In this document: positions 6,207-13,775 of the stretch, piece after piece
Numbering within the stretch: position 1 is the stretch's first letter
Layout of the letters: each line of letters begins with the position of its first letter
Assembly (NCBI GenBank): GCA_030849075.1
Contig: JASAOO010003073.1
Span: 1 to 20,414, forward strand
Direction: 5' to 3'
Source: Zelonia costaricensis
Lineage: Eukaryota; Euglenozoa; Kinetoplastea; Trypanosomatida; Trypanosomatidae
Length of the DNA stretch: 20,414 nucleotides
The notes under the pieces: generated by a model
Database searches by the model: none
Told to the model about the DNA's origin: nothing
The model's input: only the letters and a program-made list of their open reading frames with translations
Translations under genes and position numbers: made by a program

Positions 6207-9200
6207 TCAGTCCTCGGCGGCGAAGCGCTGGAAGAACTCTTGCTGCGTGGGCACGGCACCGTACAGGGCACCGCCCGATGCTGCTGTTCCCGCTGCTGCC
6301 CCCGCTCCGGCACTGCCGTTGCTGCCGGCAGGGCCGTTCGTTCCCGCAGCAGCGCCCGAGGGAGCCGCGCGGCGTGTGGCCGACGGCGCGAAGGCGGCGG
6401 GCCCCGGCACGCGCTGCCGCTCCTCTGCCTCCTGCCGCCGCCGCCGCGTCGCGGAGGCGCTCACGGCGGCTGCGTCCTCCGCCGGGGCCTGCAGCCGCGC
6501 CTGGAACTGTAGAAGGCGCGCGTCGTTGTTGTCCATGCCACCGTGCGCCCCCGCCGGTGCCGGCCCGCTGCCAGCCGCCGCGACGCCGTTCCCGCCACCC
6601 GGCACCCCGCCCGCGTCGCTCGCGGCTGTAAATGCGTCGAAGTACGTGCGGTGCAGGTCCGCCTCCTCCCGCGCCACGGCGGCGCGAATGGAGAGCGGCG
6701 ACGACAGCGGCGGTGCACCGGGTGCCGCTGCTGCTGCTGCGGCTGTTGCTGACGCACCCCCTCTGCTCCCCGCGTCCGATGACCGCGCGTTCTTGGAGCC
6801 GCGGTGGGGGCTCATGGGCGTACTGGGCACCGGCACCAGCTCCATCACGGGCGGCAGCGGGCCCGCCGCCGCCGCCGCAGGAGGCGGCTGCTCTGTCAGC
6901 AGCACCTCGTTGACGCGTCCGTGTCGTCCATTCACGACGCTGGCGCCTGGTGGCTCGGCGGCGGCGGCGGCGTTGGGGTCCGCGCGACGCTGCCTCGGCA
7001 ACGCAGCGGTGCTGTAGCGCAGCTGCATCGGGAGCTCCGCCGCCGTGAAGTGCGGCGCTTGCACGCCGGCCGCGCTGCTGCTGCTGCTGCTGCTGCTGTG
7101 GGTGGCGGACTTGTAGAAGTAGCGCGTGGGATACCCAAAGACGCCGTAGACGTCGCGCCACTGCACGGCGTAGAGGCGGTGCCGCAGCGCATCGGCCGGC
7201 GCCGCTTCCAAAAAGAAAACGTCGTCGTCCGCGACGCCGCTGCGGCGGTGCGGTGCCGCGTCGACGCGAGGGGGGTGCTGTGGCTGCAGCGGCGGCGTGG
7301 ACGGGGACCTGTGCTGCTGCATCGCCTGCTGGCGCTTGCTCATGCTCTGCGCCACGGCCGTCGCCATGCGCGTCCGCGACGCCGCCGGGACGTCGACGAC
7401 GGAGCCGAGCAGCACGCCCAGCGTCTGTGCCGCGACCTCGCACACCGCCGCAGCGGACCCCTCGGCCGCCGACTCCGCCGCCTGGCGCACGCACTCTGCC
7501 GCGACCGTCCGCACGGCGGGTGGCGGCGTCTCACAGGCTTCTGCGTCGCCGTCTTCACCGTCCTCGCTGCCGTCCCCCGCGAGCTGGCGCAGGTGACCGA
7601 GAAGGTTGGCGTAGTACACCGCGTGCGTCCAGTGCGCGCCGTTCATGCACACGGTCGCGAAGAGGGCCGCCGTCGCCGCTTTCCCGTCGGCCCCCTCGTC
7701 GTCGGCCCCGCAGCTCGACCCGAGTATCGTGAGCGCCTCTGCCACGGCGCCGCGCAGCCGCTGCGCCTGCGTGGGGGCCGGCTCGGGGGTTGCCGATGTA
7801 CTCCGCGCACACCGGCACCGCAGCAGCTCCAGCACGCACGTCGGCATCAGCGTCGGCGAGCACAGCAGCAGCGCCTGCGCCACGACGTGGACGGCCTCCG
7901 CCTCGGTACAGCCATCTGCGAACAGCGCCGTGGCGGGGGCGGCGTCGAGGACGGACAGCGCGGCCGCCTGCGCCGCGTCGGCGTGCGCGGGGTTCACCGC
8001 GGCGACGAGGGAGCTGGAGCGCATGACCAGCCACCACCAGTCCGACATCGGCGCCGCTGCCGCGGCCGCTGGACGCGCGCCCTTCACCGTAGCCGGCGAC
8101 GCAGACCGCAACGCCTCGTGCGCCAGCGCCCGCGTCACGCACTCGAGCGGCAGCCGTGCGAGGGCCTCCGCCACCGGCCAGCTCTCGTGCAGCGTGCACG
8201 CGGCTGACGGCGCACCGCTGCCCACGCCCCCTTTGCTGCTGCTGCTGCTGCTGTGGTGGCCCTCGAGCACGGCGGTGACGTAGTGCACGCTCTCCCGCAG
8301 CCCCGCCGTGAGAATCCCCGCCGCGGACACGAGCCGCTGCATGCCCTGGCAGGCGAAGAGCGCCTCCACGGCGAGGGTGGCGAGGCGCACGGAGTGGGAC
8401 ACGTCCACGTCGACCACATCGCCAACGTGGGTGGTGCCGGCGCCGGTCAAGTTCTCGAGCGCAGCGTCCATCTGCGCCATGTCGGCTGCTGTTCCCGCCG
8501 GCGCTGCAGCCCCGGCGCGTGCCGAGGACGCCTCGTACGCCAGCTCGCCCGCGGTGGGTGTGTAGACGCGCTGCCACCACTGCATGAGCCGCGGCCGCTC
8601 CATCACGCGCTGCGACGCGGCCGAGGTGGACTGCGACTTCTTCACGAACTTGCTGAACCACTTCGACTTGCCCGATGGAAAGACGACCAGCGGCGCGGCG
8701 ACGGGGACGTGCTGCAGCTGCAGCTGGCGCAGCAGCCGAGTGCGGGCGACGAGGCTCGAGTAGTTGCCGTGCTGGAGCAGCAGCTCCCCACCGCCGTCGG
8801 CATCTCCGGCGCCCGACCATGCGCGGGGCACAAGCTGCAGCGGTGCGCAATGCAGGAGGGACGCGCACACTTGCACCGCCGCGCCGCTGCCGCCGTGCAT
8901 GAGGTAGAGCGAGCGGCCGCGCTGCAGCAGCAGGACGGGACTCGTGGCCGCCACGGCACTCTCCCCCACCTCGCCCTCCCCACCCGGCGTCGACCCCCAC
9001 GCCGGCGGCCACACCCACTGGGCGAGCGGCACAGCCGCGTATGCCGAGGACGGGTGCGCCATGGCGTCGCGCCAGACACGGTACCGGCGCAGCAGCGGGG
9101 CGTGCTGCACGTCGTCCATCAAGGCCGCCTCGGCTGGCCAGGCGCCGTGTGTGGCGGTGCTGGCCGCCACGGCAGCGGTGCGTCGCGTGCGCAGCGGGGA

Positions 9201-12200
9201 GACGGACCCGGTAGCAGCCGCGGCATCGCCCGCTCCGCCGCCGCCGCCGTGGTGGCGTGACTGGCCGCTCTCCTCCGCCTGCGCCGGCACGGCGCTCGTC
9301 CCGTCCAGCAGGGCCGTCCACGGGCGGTAGAGGTGGACCTTGACGGCCTGCAGGGACGCCGACACCCGCGCCACCCCGCGGCGACCCGCGAGCGGGAACG
9401 TGGCGCACGCCACGCCGAAGCGCCGTGACACGACGGCGACCTGCAGCACCGGATCGCCGTGATCGGCCACCACGACGGCGGACACCTGCACCGCCTGGAA
9501 GAGCGAACAGCTCAGCGACTCGGCCACATGCTCCGCCTTCCACTCATTCATCTCCGCCGCGGCGTGCGGGACGAGCCGCAGAAACTGACGACCGGCACCA
9601 CCGCCGCCACCGCCGTTGCCAACGGCAGCGGAGGCGCGCGTGAACAGCTGACCGCCCATGACCCGCCCGTTGCGGGCGCGGCTGGCGAAGTTGTACGTGT
9701 CGTCCAGCACCCCATCCGCCTCTCCCGCGCCGCCGGCGGCACCCGTCTCTACGGTGGCCAGCACGAGCACCTTGCGGTCCGCGTAGTAGAGGAACAGCCG
9801 CGCCACGACCGCCGGATCGACGTCCGCCAGCGCCTCGTCCACCGACTTGTACGCCAGCGGCGCCGCCGAGGACGCCGCACTGGCCGCCGCACACGTGTTC
9901 GACAGGACGCCGCCGAGGGCGAAGACTTGCGAGGGGTTCGAGGTGAGCAGGTCGTCCATCTGCACCAGCTCCGGTGGGCGCCAGCGCAGCTCCTGCGTGT
10001 CGGCGGCGACGTAGAAGGTCTGCATCGTCAGCTGCACCGGCTGCGGCGGCGGTGGGGCGGCCAGGGCGGCGGAGGCGTCCGCGGTGTGGAGCATCGCGAC
10101 GGTCGGGGTGGGCGCCCACAGACCCCACACACACGGCACTTCCCCGTCGTTGCTCAGCTGAAAGGCGCAGCTCAGCAGCTGCTTCGTCACCGCCCCTCCC
10201 AAGCGCGACCGAGCCTCGAAGTCGAACCGGGGCATCGGCAGCGGCTGCGCCTGGGTGTGCCGCACGGCGTACGCGAGCGCGCGCTTGAGCGTGGCGGTGG
10301 GTCGCTCCACAACCGCGGCGGCGCGGGCCGCCTCGTACAACCGCTGCAGTGCTTGCGTGTCCGCTGGCAGACACAGCATCGCCACGCGCAGCTGCGGGGT
10401 GGCCCCGGCCCCGGTGCAGCCCTCCGTGTCGCCGTCGAGGTAGAGCAGCCCGGCGACGAGGAACGGGTAGTCGGCATAGGCGCTCTCCCCGCGGCTGCCG
10501 ACGAAGTAGAAGCCGTGCTCGAGCCGGCACAGCGCCGGCGCGGTGGCCGCCGACTCGCACAGCACTCGCGCGACGCTCACGTTGACACTGGCGTGCGGCG
10601 ACTCACGCGGCGTGAGGCAGAGCCGCACGGTGATGCAACGGGTGCTGATGGTGTCGGCGTCCGCGATGAGGGAGACGTGGAGGACGTCACCGCCGCTGGC
10701 GCCCGTCGTGGCGGCGTCCCCCTCCTCCGCCTGCGTGTCGCCGATGGGAAGCGGACGCGCGAGCCCTGTGAGGCGGGAGAAGAGAAGCAACTGAGGGTCC
10801 TCGCCGTGGAAGGCGGGCAGCCGCGGAGCACCAAGGCCGCCGAGGACCACCCCGCGGCCCCACAGCGGCAGCATGTCGGGCCACTGCACGCACGCCATCG
10901 CGTCCCCCGTAGACGTGGAGGCAGAGGGCGAGGCCGTGGGGGTGGGCGTGAACCACCACTCCACGCCCGCCCCCGCGGTGGCCGCCGGCAGCCCCACCAC
11001 CCGCGGGGGCAGCAGCCGGCGACTTCGAACGGCGGGCACATCGGTGCTGGCGGCGAGCAGCTCGTTACAGGACAGCTCCACGAGGAGGCGGTCCGTCTGT
11101 TGCACAAAGACGGTGTCGGGGGAGCCGAGCCACGTCCAGACCCGTACAAAGCCCACGTGCGACGTCGCAGGTGCCGCGGACGCACTGGCGGCGGCGTAGA
11201 AGGCGCGGTCCACCGCCACCAACCCGCCGTGATCGTTGCTGCTGCTGCTGCTGCTGGAGCTGCTCCGTGTCGCCGCACGCGTGCACACGAGGCGCAGGCG
11301 ACTGGGGGTGAGAAGAAGGATCTGCACGTTGCGACACGACCACTTGCGCTTGGTGGAGGACGACGAGCGCGATTCCAGTACCGCGGCGGAGGGCACGAAC
11401 TGCGCATCCAGGATGGGCTGCTGCTGCTGCTGCGGCGGCGATGGCAGTGGGGATGCCTGTGCTGACGAAGACCCCGCTGCCGTCAACTCGGCCCTGCGGT
11501 GTTCGCGGGAGACCTGCGGCGGTGATGAGGAAGAGGAGGACGGCTTCGGTGGGGCTGGGGCGAGGAGGAGAAGTTGCGCCCGCTTCGGCGTGGCCTCGCC
11601 GCCCTCGCCATCGATCGCGTACACCTGCACCTCGGCCTGGTGCAGGAGGAGGAGCAGCAGTGGGGCGAAGGGGTGGGCGCGGATAGAAAGCCCAGCCCCG
11701 TCAGCAACACCGCCCTCACCCACGGCCGTCGATGCCCTCGCCCTCTTGTTCTTAAGAACCGCCTTGATCATGTACGCGCCCCCACCGGAAGCCAGCGCCT
11801 TCGTGCTCGCCGCGGCGTGCGGCTTCGTGTGGCCGAGATGCAGTACATACACCACGGGCTCGTTGCAGCGCTGGTGCAGGTTGCGCTCCGGCCCCGCACC
11901 ACCGCCAAGCATCGCCGCCCGTCGCTGGCGCTGGCGCGTGACAGCCGCCACGTCGCTTCGCTTCGCCACCGTGAGGAACAGCAGGGCACCGTACGTCTCG
12001 ACCTGCGTGATGATGCGCGAGGTGCTCAGCGGGCAGCTTGGAATGTCCTTGCCCGGGCCGGCCCACTGCACGAGGAGCAGCTCCGACTTGCCATCCACCA
12101 CGAAGATGTCGTTGGCGCTGGTGATCACGTAGAGCAGGTGGCGGGCGTCGACGCCGTGGGCGGCGGCGCCGAGCGGCTGCACGACTTCGCGCATGAGGTC

Positions 12201-12563
12201 TTCTTCACGGCCGCGCAGGAAGCCGCAGTGGACGATGGAGCAGGCGCTGGCGCCCCTAGTGAACTGCAGGACCTTCACCGGGTTCAGGGGCGGGGTGAGG
12301 CCGACGGCGGAGGTGGCACTTGGGTTGGTGCTGTGGGCACTGGCAGCGGCGTCGAGGCGGAGCTGGTTCTGCCGCACCGCCTCCATCTCGGCATACCAGG
12401 AGAGGGCGTCGGTGTTGGCGGAGTAGAGGCAGACTTCACCGGAGCTGAGACCCAGTGCTTGGATCGGCTCAATGGGGTGCAGGCCGACGCACGTGATGAA
12501 GGCCTGCGGCGACGCAGGACTCGCGCGGGCCGGCGCACGCAGGAGCGGTGCCGCCACGGGCAT
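6207..12563 (-). CDS. Very large hypothetical protein, 2118 residues; possible beta-propeller/alpha-solenoid scaffold
   Basis: ATG at 12563..12561 to TGA at 6209..6207. A GTG lies two codons upstream, but the first ATG is the natural start, and no sense-strand ATG occurs from 12564 to 13331. Residues 1-1300 are rich in short beta-type stretches with loops, for example SGEVCLYSANTDALSWYAE near 40, NDIFVVDGKSELLLVQWAG near 155 and EVQVYAIDGEGG near 310, which would suit beta-propeller blades. A conserved-looking junction follows (WFSKFVKK at 1302, QWWQRVYTP near 1326), then a helical Ala/Leu-rich region at about 1380-1750. The last 290 residues look disordered, ending QQEFFQRFAAED. Propeller followed by solenoid is the plan of scaffold nucleoporins (Nup155 and Nup133 types) and of coat proteins; I cannot confirm membership, and this protein is longer than those families usually are. 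Homopolymer inserts include Ser 434-442, Ser 1438-1443, Ser 1823-1830 and Gln 378-382. No signal peptide or membrane segment was seen. Confidence 0.8.
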   Translation of the reverse strand: MPVAAPLLRAPARASPASPQAFITCVGLHPIEPIQALGLSSGEVCLYSANTDALSWYAEMEAVRQNQLRLDAAASAHSTNPSATSAVGLTPPLNPVKVLQFTRGASACSIVHCGFLRGREEDLMREVVQPLGAAAHGVDARHLLYVITSANDIFVVDGKSELLLVQWAGPGKDIPSCPLSTSRIITQVETYGALLFLTVAKRSDVAAVTRQRQRRAAMLGGGAGPERNLHQRCNEPVVYVLHLGHTKPHAAASTKALASGGGAYMIKAVLKNKRARASTAVGEGGVADGAGLSIRAHPFAPLLLLLLHQAEVQVYAIDGEGGEATPKRAQLLLLAPAPPKPSSSSSSPPQVSREHRRAELTAAGSSSAQASPLPSPPQQQQQPILDAQFVPSAAVLESRSSSSTKRKWSCRNVQILLLTPSRLRLVCTRAATRSSSSSSSSSNDHGGLVAVDRAFYAAASASAAPATSHVGFVRVWTWLGSPDTVFVQQTDRLLVELSCNELLAASTDVPAVRSRRLLPPRVVGLPAATAGAGVEWWFTPTPTASPSASTSTGDAMACVQWPDMLPLWGRGVVLGGLGAPRLPAFHGEDPQLLLFSRLTGLARPLPIGDTQAEEGDAATTGASGGDVLHVSLIADADTISTRCITVRLCLTPRESPHASVNVSVARVLCESAATAPALCRLEHGFYFVGSRGESAYADYPFLVAGLLYLDGDTEGCTGAGATPQLRVAMLCLPADTQALQRLYEAARAAAVVERPTATLKRALAYAVRHTQAQPLPMPRFDFEARSRLGGAVTKQLLSCAFQLSNDGEVPCVWGLWAPTPTVAMLHTADASAALAAPPPPQPVQLTMQTFYVAADTQELRWRPPELVQMDDLLTSNPSQVFALGGVLSNTCAAASAASSAAPLAYKSVDEALADVDPAVVARLFLYYADRKVLVLATVETGAAGGAGEADGVLDDTYNFASRARNGRVMGGQLFTRASAAVGNGGGGGGAGRQFLRLVPHAAAEMNEWKAEHVAESLSCSLFQAVQVSAVVVADHGDPVLQVAVVSRRFGVACATFPLAGRRGVARVSASLQAVKVHLYRPWTALLDGTSAVPAQAEESGQSRHHGGGGGAGDAAAATGSVSPLRTRRTAAVAASTATHGAWPAEAALMDDVQHAPLLRRYRVWRDAMAHPSSAYAAVPLAQWVWPPAWGSTPGGEGEVGESAVAATSPVLLLQRGRSLYLMHGGSGAAVQVCASLLHCAPLQLVPRAWSGAGDADGGGELLLQHGNYSSLVARTRLLRQLQLQHVPVAAPLVVFPSGKSKWFSKFVKKSQSTSAASQRVMERPRLMQWWQRVYTPTAGELAYEASSARAGAAAPAGTAADMAQMDAALENLTGAGTTHVGDVVDVDVSHSVRLATLAVEALFACQGMQRLVSAAGILTAGLRESVHYVTAVLEGHHSSSSSSKGGVGSGAPSAACTLHESWPVAEALARLPLECVTRALAHEALRSASPATVKGARPAAAAAAPMSDWWWLVMRSSSLVAAVNPAHADAAQAAALSVLDAAPATALFADGCTEAEAVHVVAQALLLCSPTLMPTCVLELLRCRCARSTSATPEPAPTQAQRLRGAVAEALTILGSSCGADDEGADGKAATAALFATVCMNGAHWTHAVYYANLLGHLRQLAGDGSEDGEDGDAEACETPPPAVRTVAAECVRQAAESAAEGSAAAVCEVAAQTLGVLLGSVVDVPAASRTRMATAVAQSMSKRQQAMQQHRSPSTPPLQPQHPPRVDAAPHRRSGVADDDVFFLEAAPADALRHRLYAVQWRDVYGVFGYPTRYFYKSATHSSSSSSSSAAGVQAPHFTAAELPMQLRYSTAALPRQRRADPNAAAAAEPPGASVVNGRHGRVNEVLLTEQPPPAAAAAGPLPPVMELVPVPSTPMSPHRGSKNARSSDAGSRGGASATAAAAAAAPGAPPLSSPLSIRAAVAREEADLHRTYFDAFTAASDAGGVPGGGNGVAAAGSGPAPAGAHGGMDNNDARLLQFQARLQAPAEDAAAVSASATRRRRQEAEERQRVPGPAAFAPSATRRAAPSGAAAGTNGPAGSNGSAGAGAAAGTAASGGALYGAVPTQQEFFQRFAAED
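7074..7098. repeat. CTG x8 within coding sequence (Ser8)
   Basis: Eight CTG units on the plus strand, read on the coding strand as AGC codons for Ser 1823-1830 of the 2118-residue protein. It lies between a conserved-looking block (FGYPTRYFYKSATH) and the C-terminal tail. Confidence 0.9.
8235..8253. repeat. CTG x6 within coding sequence (Ser6)
   Basis: Six CTG units, read as AGC codons for Ser 1438-1443 of the 2118-residue protein, in a probable loop of the helical region. Confidence 0.9.
11238..11256. repeat. CTG x6 within coding sequence (part of a Ser tract)
   Basis: Six CTG units on the plus strand, read as AGC codons. With the adjoining serine codons they make Ser 434-442 of the 2118-residue protein. 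Confidence 0.9.
11418..11432. repeat. CTG x5 within coding sequence (Gln5)
   Basis: Five CTG units read on the coding strand as CAG, giving Gln 378-382 of the 2118-residue protein. The same repeat unit elsewhere in this gene is read in another frame as Ser. Confidence 0.9.
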
Positions 12564-12612
12564 CGCCACGAACGAGGACGGAGGACAACGATGAATGTAT
12601 GAAAGTGGAGGT

Positions 12613-12631
12613 TGTGCGTGCGTGCGTGTGT
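12613..12631. repeat. TG/CG-rich simple tract
   Basis: An imperfect run of GTGCGTGC-type units on the plus strand (CA-type on the sense strand), about 50-70 nt upstream of the start codon of the 2118-residue protein and thus in its 5' leader. Confidence 0.75.
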
Positions 12632-13081
12632 CTTGAGGATGTGTGCACCGTCAACACCACCCTGCTGCGACGTGTTCGACCCTCCCCCTAATGGCGCTCA
12701 CAAGCCGCGGGAGGCGTAGCGCGTCCGAGCAACAGGCAGACCTCAGCGCAAGCGACCGCGACGCCCCACCGCAGACACACAAACACACGGATCCACACAG
12801 AAGTGGCACCGCGGCCGGTGCGATAGGAGTCGAGATGGCACGCGACAGTGAGGTCCCCCCAAGTTGTAACTGAGACCCGATGACGCGGGAAGCAGAACAA
12901 CGACAGGAACGGACAGCAGACGACGACGACGACGGAGACGAGCGCGCTAGCAGGAGTGCGCGGACAGCGGGGAGTGGGTGGAGGGCTCCCCCGCTGAGGT
13001 GCCCCCACACCGCCACGGCGCCGCGCAGGGACGGGCAAAGCGAAGAAGGAGAACAGAAGGCAATGGCAACAGCACACGACA

Positions 13082-13112
13082 CTGCGAATCGTCCACAAAA
13101 GAAAAAAAAGGC
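13082..13112 (-). promoter_or_regulatory. Candidate spliced-leader acceptor for the 2118-residue protein gene (proximal)
   Basis: The sense strand has a T-rich pyrimidine tract (13111..13097, CCTTTTTTTTCTTTT), the most uniform T-rich tract in the window. The next AG is at 13083..13082 in the context CAG. The leader would be about 518 nt and contain no ATG. Confidence 0.4.
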
Positions 13113-13178
13113 TCAGCAGCTTGAGAACGATAGTGAATGGCGGCACGTGTTGATGTGTGCGTTGGTGTGCACCCGTTG

Positions 13179-13232
13179 CTGCGCGTGAGTGGGTGCGCGT
13201 TGCGAGTCGGGTGGGGGTGCGAGAGAGGGAGG
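13179..13232 (-). promoter_or_regulatory. Candidate spliced-leader acceptor for the 2118-residue protein gene (distal)
   Basis: The sense strand has a pyrimidine tract (13232..13219). No AG then occurs until 13180..13179, in the context CAG. This gives an ATG-free leader of about 615 nt. It competes with the T-rich proximal site. Confidence 0.3.
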
Positions 13233-13686
13233 GCAGCAGCTCGCAACACCGTGAGTGCGCGCTGCGGGTGAAGAGTGAGAAGGCAGAGACAAGGGAGTGA
13301 TGGTGGAGGAGACGAGTGGAGCGGGATAAGGCATGAGCGGATGACGAGTGACATCGCATCCATTTCAACTGGCCGCAGCGCACGGGATCAGCTCGCTGAT
13401 GTGCACCGCACTCCGCTCGGCCGCGACAGGGGCGTCTCTGGCGTCGCCTTCCTCGAAGTCCACGCCGCGCAGAGGAGGGGGAGGGGGCTGGAGAGTGCGG
13501 GTGCCTCTGTGTTGCGTTGCAGCTTCACAGACAGAGAGGCAACCAAGTGCTGTGCAGGACGCCTCCTCTTCTTCTGTGTTTGTGTTTACGAGGGATGCCT
13601 CTCTGGAACAGTGCATCCACGACGCGAAGTCCCACCTTGTCATTCTTCCCTTCTATGCCACCACCACGACCACAAAGCACCGTCGT

Positions 13687-13710
13687 CACACACACACACA
13701 CACACACACA
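13687..13710. repeat. CA dinucleotide microsatellite
   Basis: Twelve CA units on the plus strand, about 65 nt after the stop codon of the coiled-coil gene. It reads as UG in the 3' UTR. Confidence 0.9.
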
Positions 13711-13751
13711 TTAGGGGTTTGAGCGGCGCAGGGACATCTTCCGTTCAGCTT

Positions 13752-13760
13752 CCCCCCCCC
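13752..13760. repeat. Mononucleotide run of nine C (G on the sense strand)
   Basis: Nine C on the plus strand, beginning about 15 nt after the TGA of the coiled-coil gene. In the RNA it is a G9 run at the very start of the 3' UTR. Confidence 0.85.
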
Positions 13761-13775
13761 ATACGCCTCCGTGCT

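Larger units (their letters stand above)
12564..13775. other. Intercistronic region between the coiled-coil giant and the 2118-residue protein gene
   Basis: This 1212-nt stretch is the longest gap in the window. In transcription order it holds a run of nine C (13752-13760, G on the sense strand), CA run 13687-13710, purine-rich blocks 13267-13318 and 13219-13232, an A-rich purine tract 13097-13112, CA-rich 12774-12788, and a TG/CG-rich stretch 12613-12631. The longest minus-strand frame across it (12688-13383) reads pyrimidine tracts as Cys, Ser, Leu and Val and has no family features. The sense strand lacks ATG over 12564-13331, so most of this is probably 5' leader. Confidence 0.65.

Noticed and set aside
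7555..9543. A second minus-strand frame of 662 codons inside the 2118-residue protein gene
   Set aside because: It is an Arg/Ala/Gly-rich out-of-frame shadow of the real frame, which runs through without interruption.
9459..11465. Plus-strand open frame of 668 codons opposite the 2118-residue protein gene
   Set aside because: Stop codons are rare by chance at this GC content. The translation is Arg/Gly/His-rich, and the minus strand has a far longer, more protein-like frame.
12564..12569. GTG two codons upstream as the start of the 2118-residue protein
   Set aside because: Nuclear trypanosomatid genes start with ATG, and an ATG is present at 12563..12561.
12688..13383. Minus-strand open frame of 231 codons in the longest intercistronic region
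   Set aside because: The residue mix (Ser, Cys, Leu, Val, Arg) comes from pyrimidine tracts. The sense strand has no ATG from 12564 to 13331, so the frame has at best a far upstream start and reads like leader and UTR sequence.
13710..13720. Single TTAGGG-like hexamer after the CA run
   Set aside because: One copy is not a telomeric repeat and is expected by chance.
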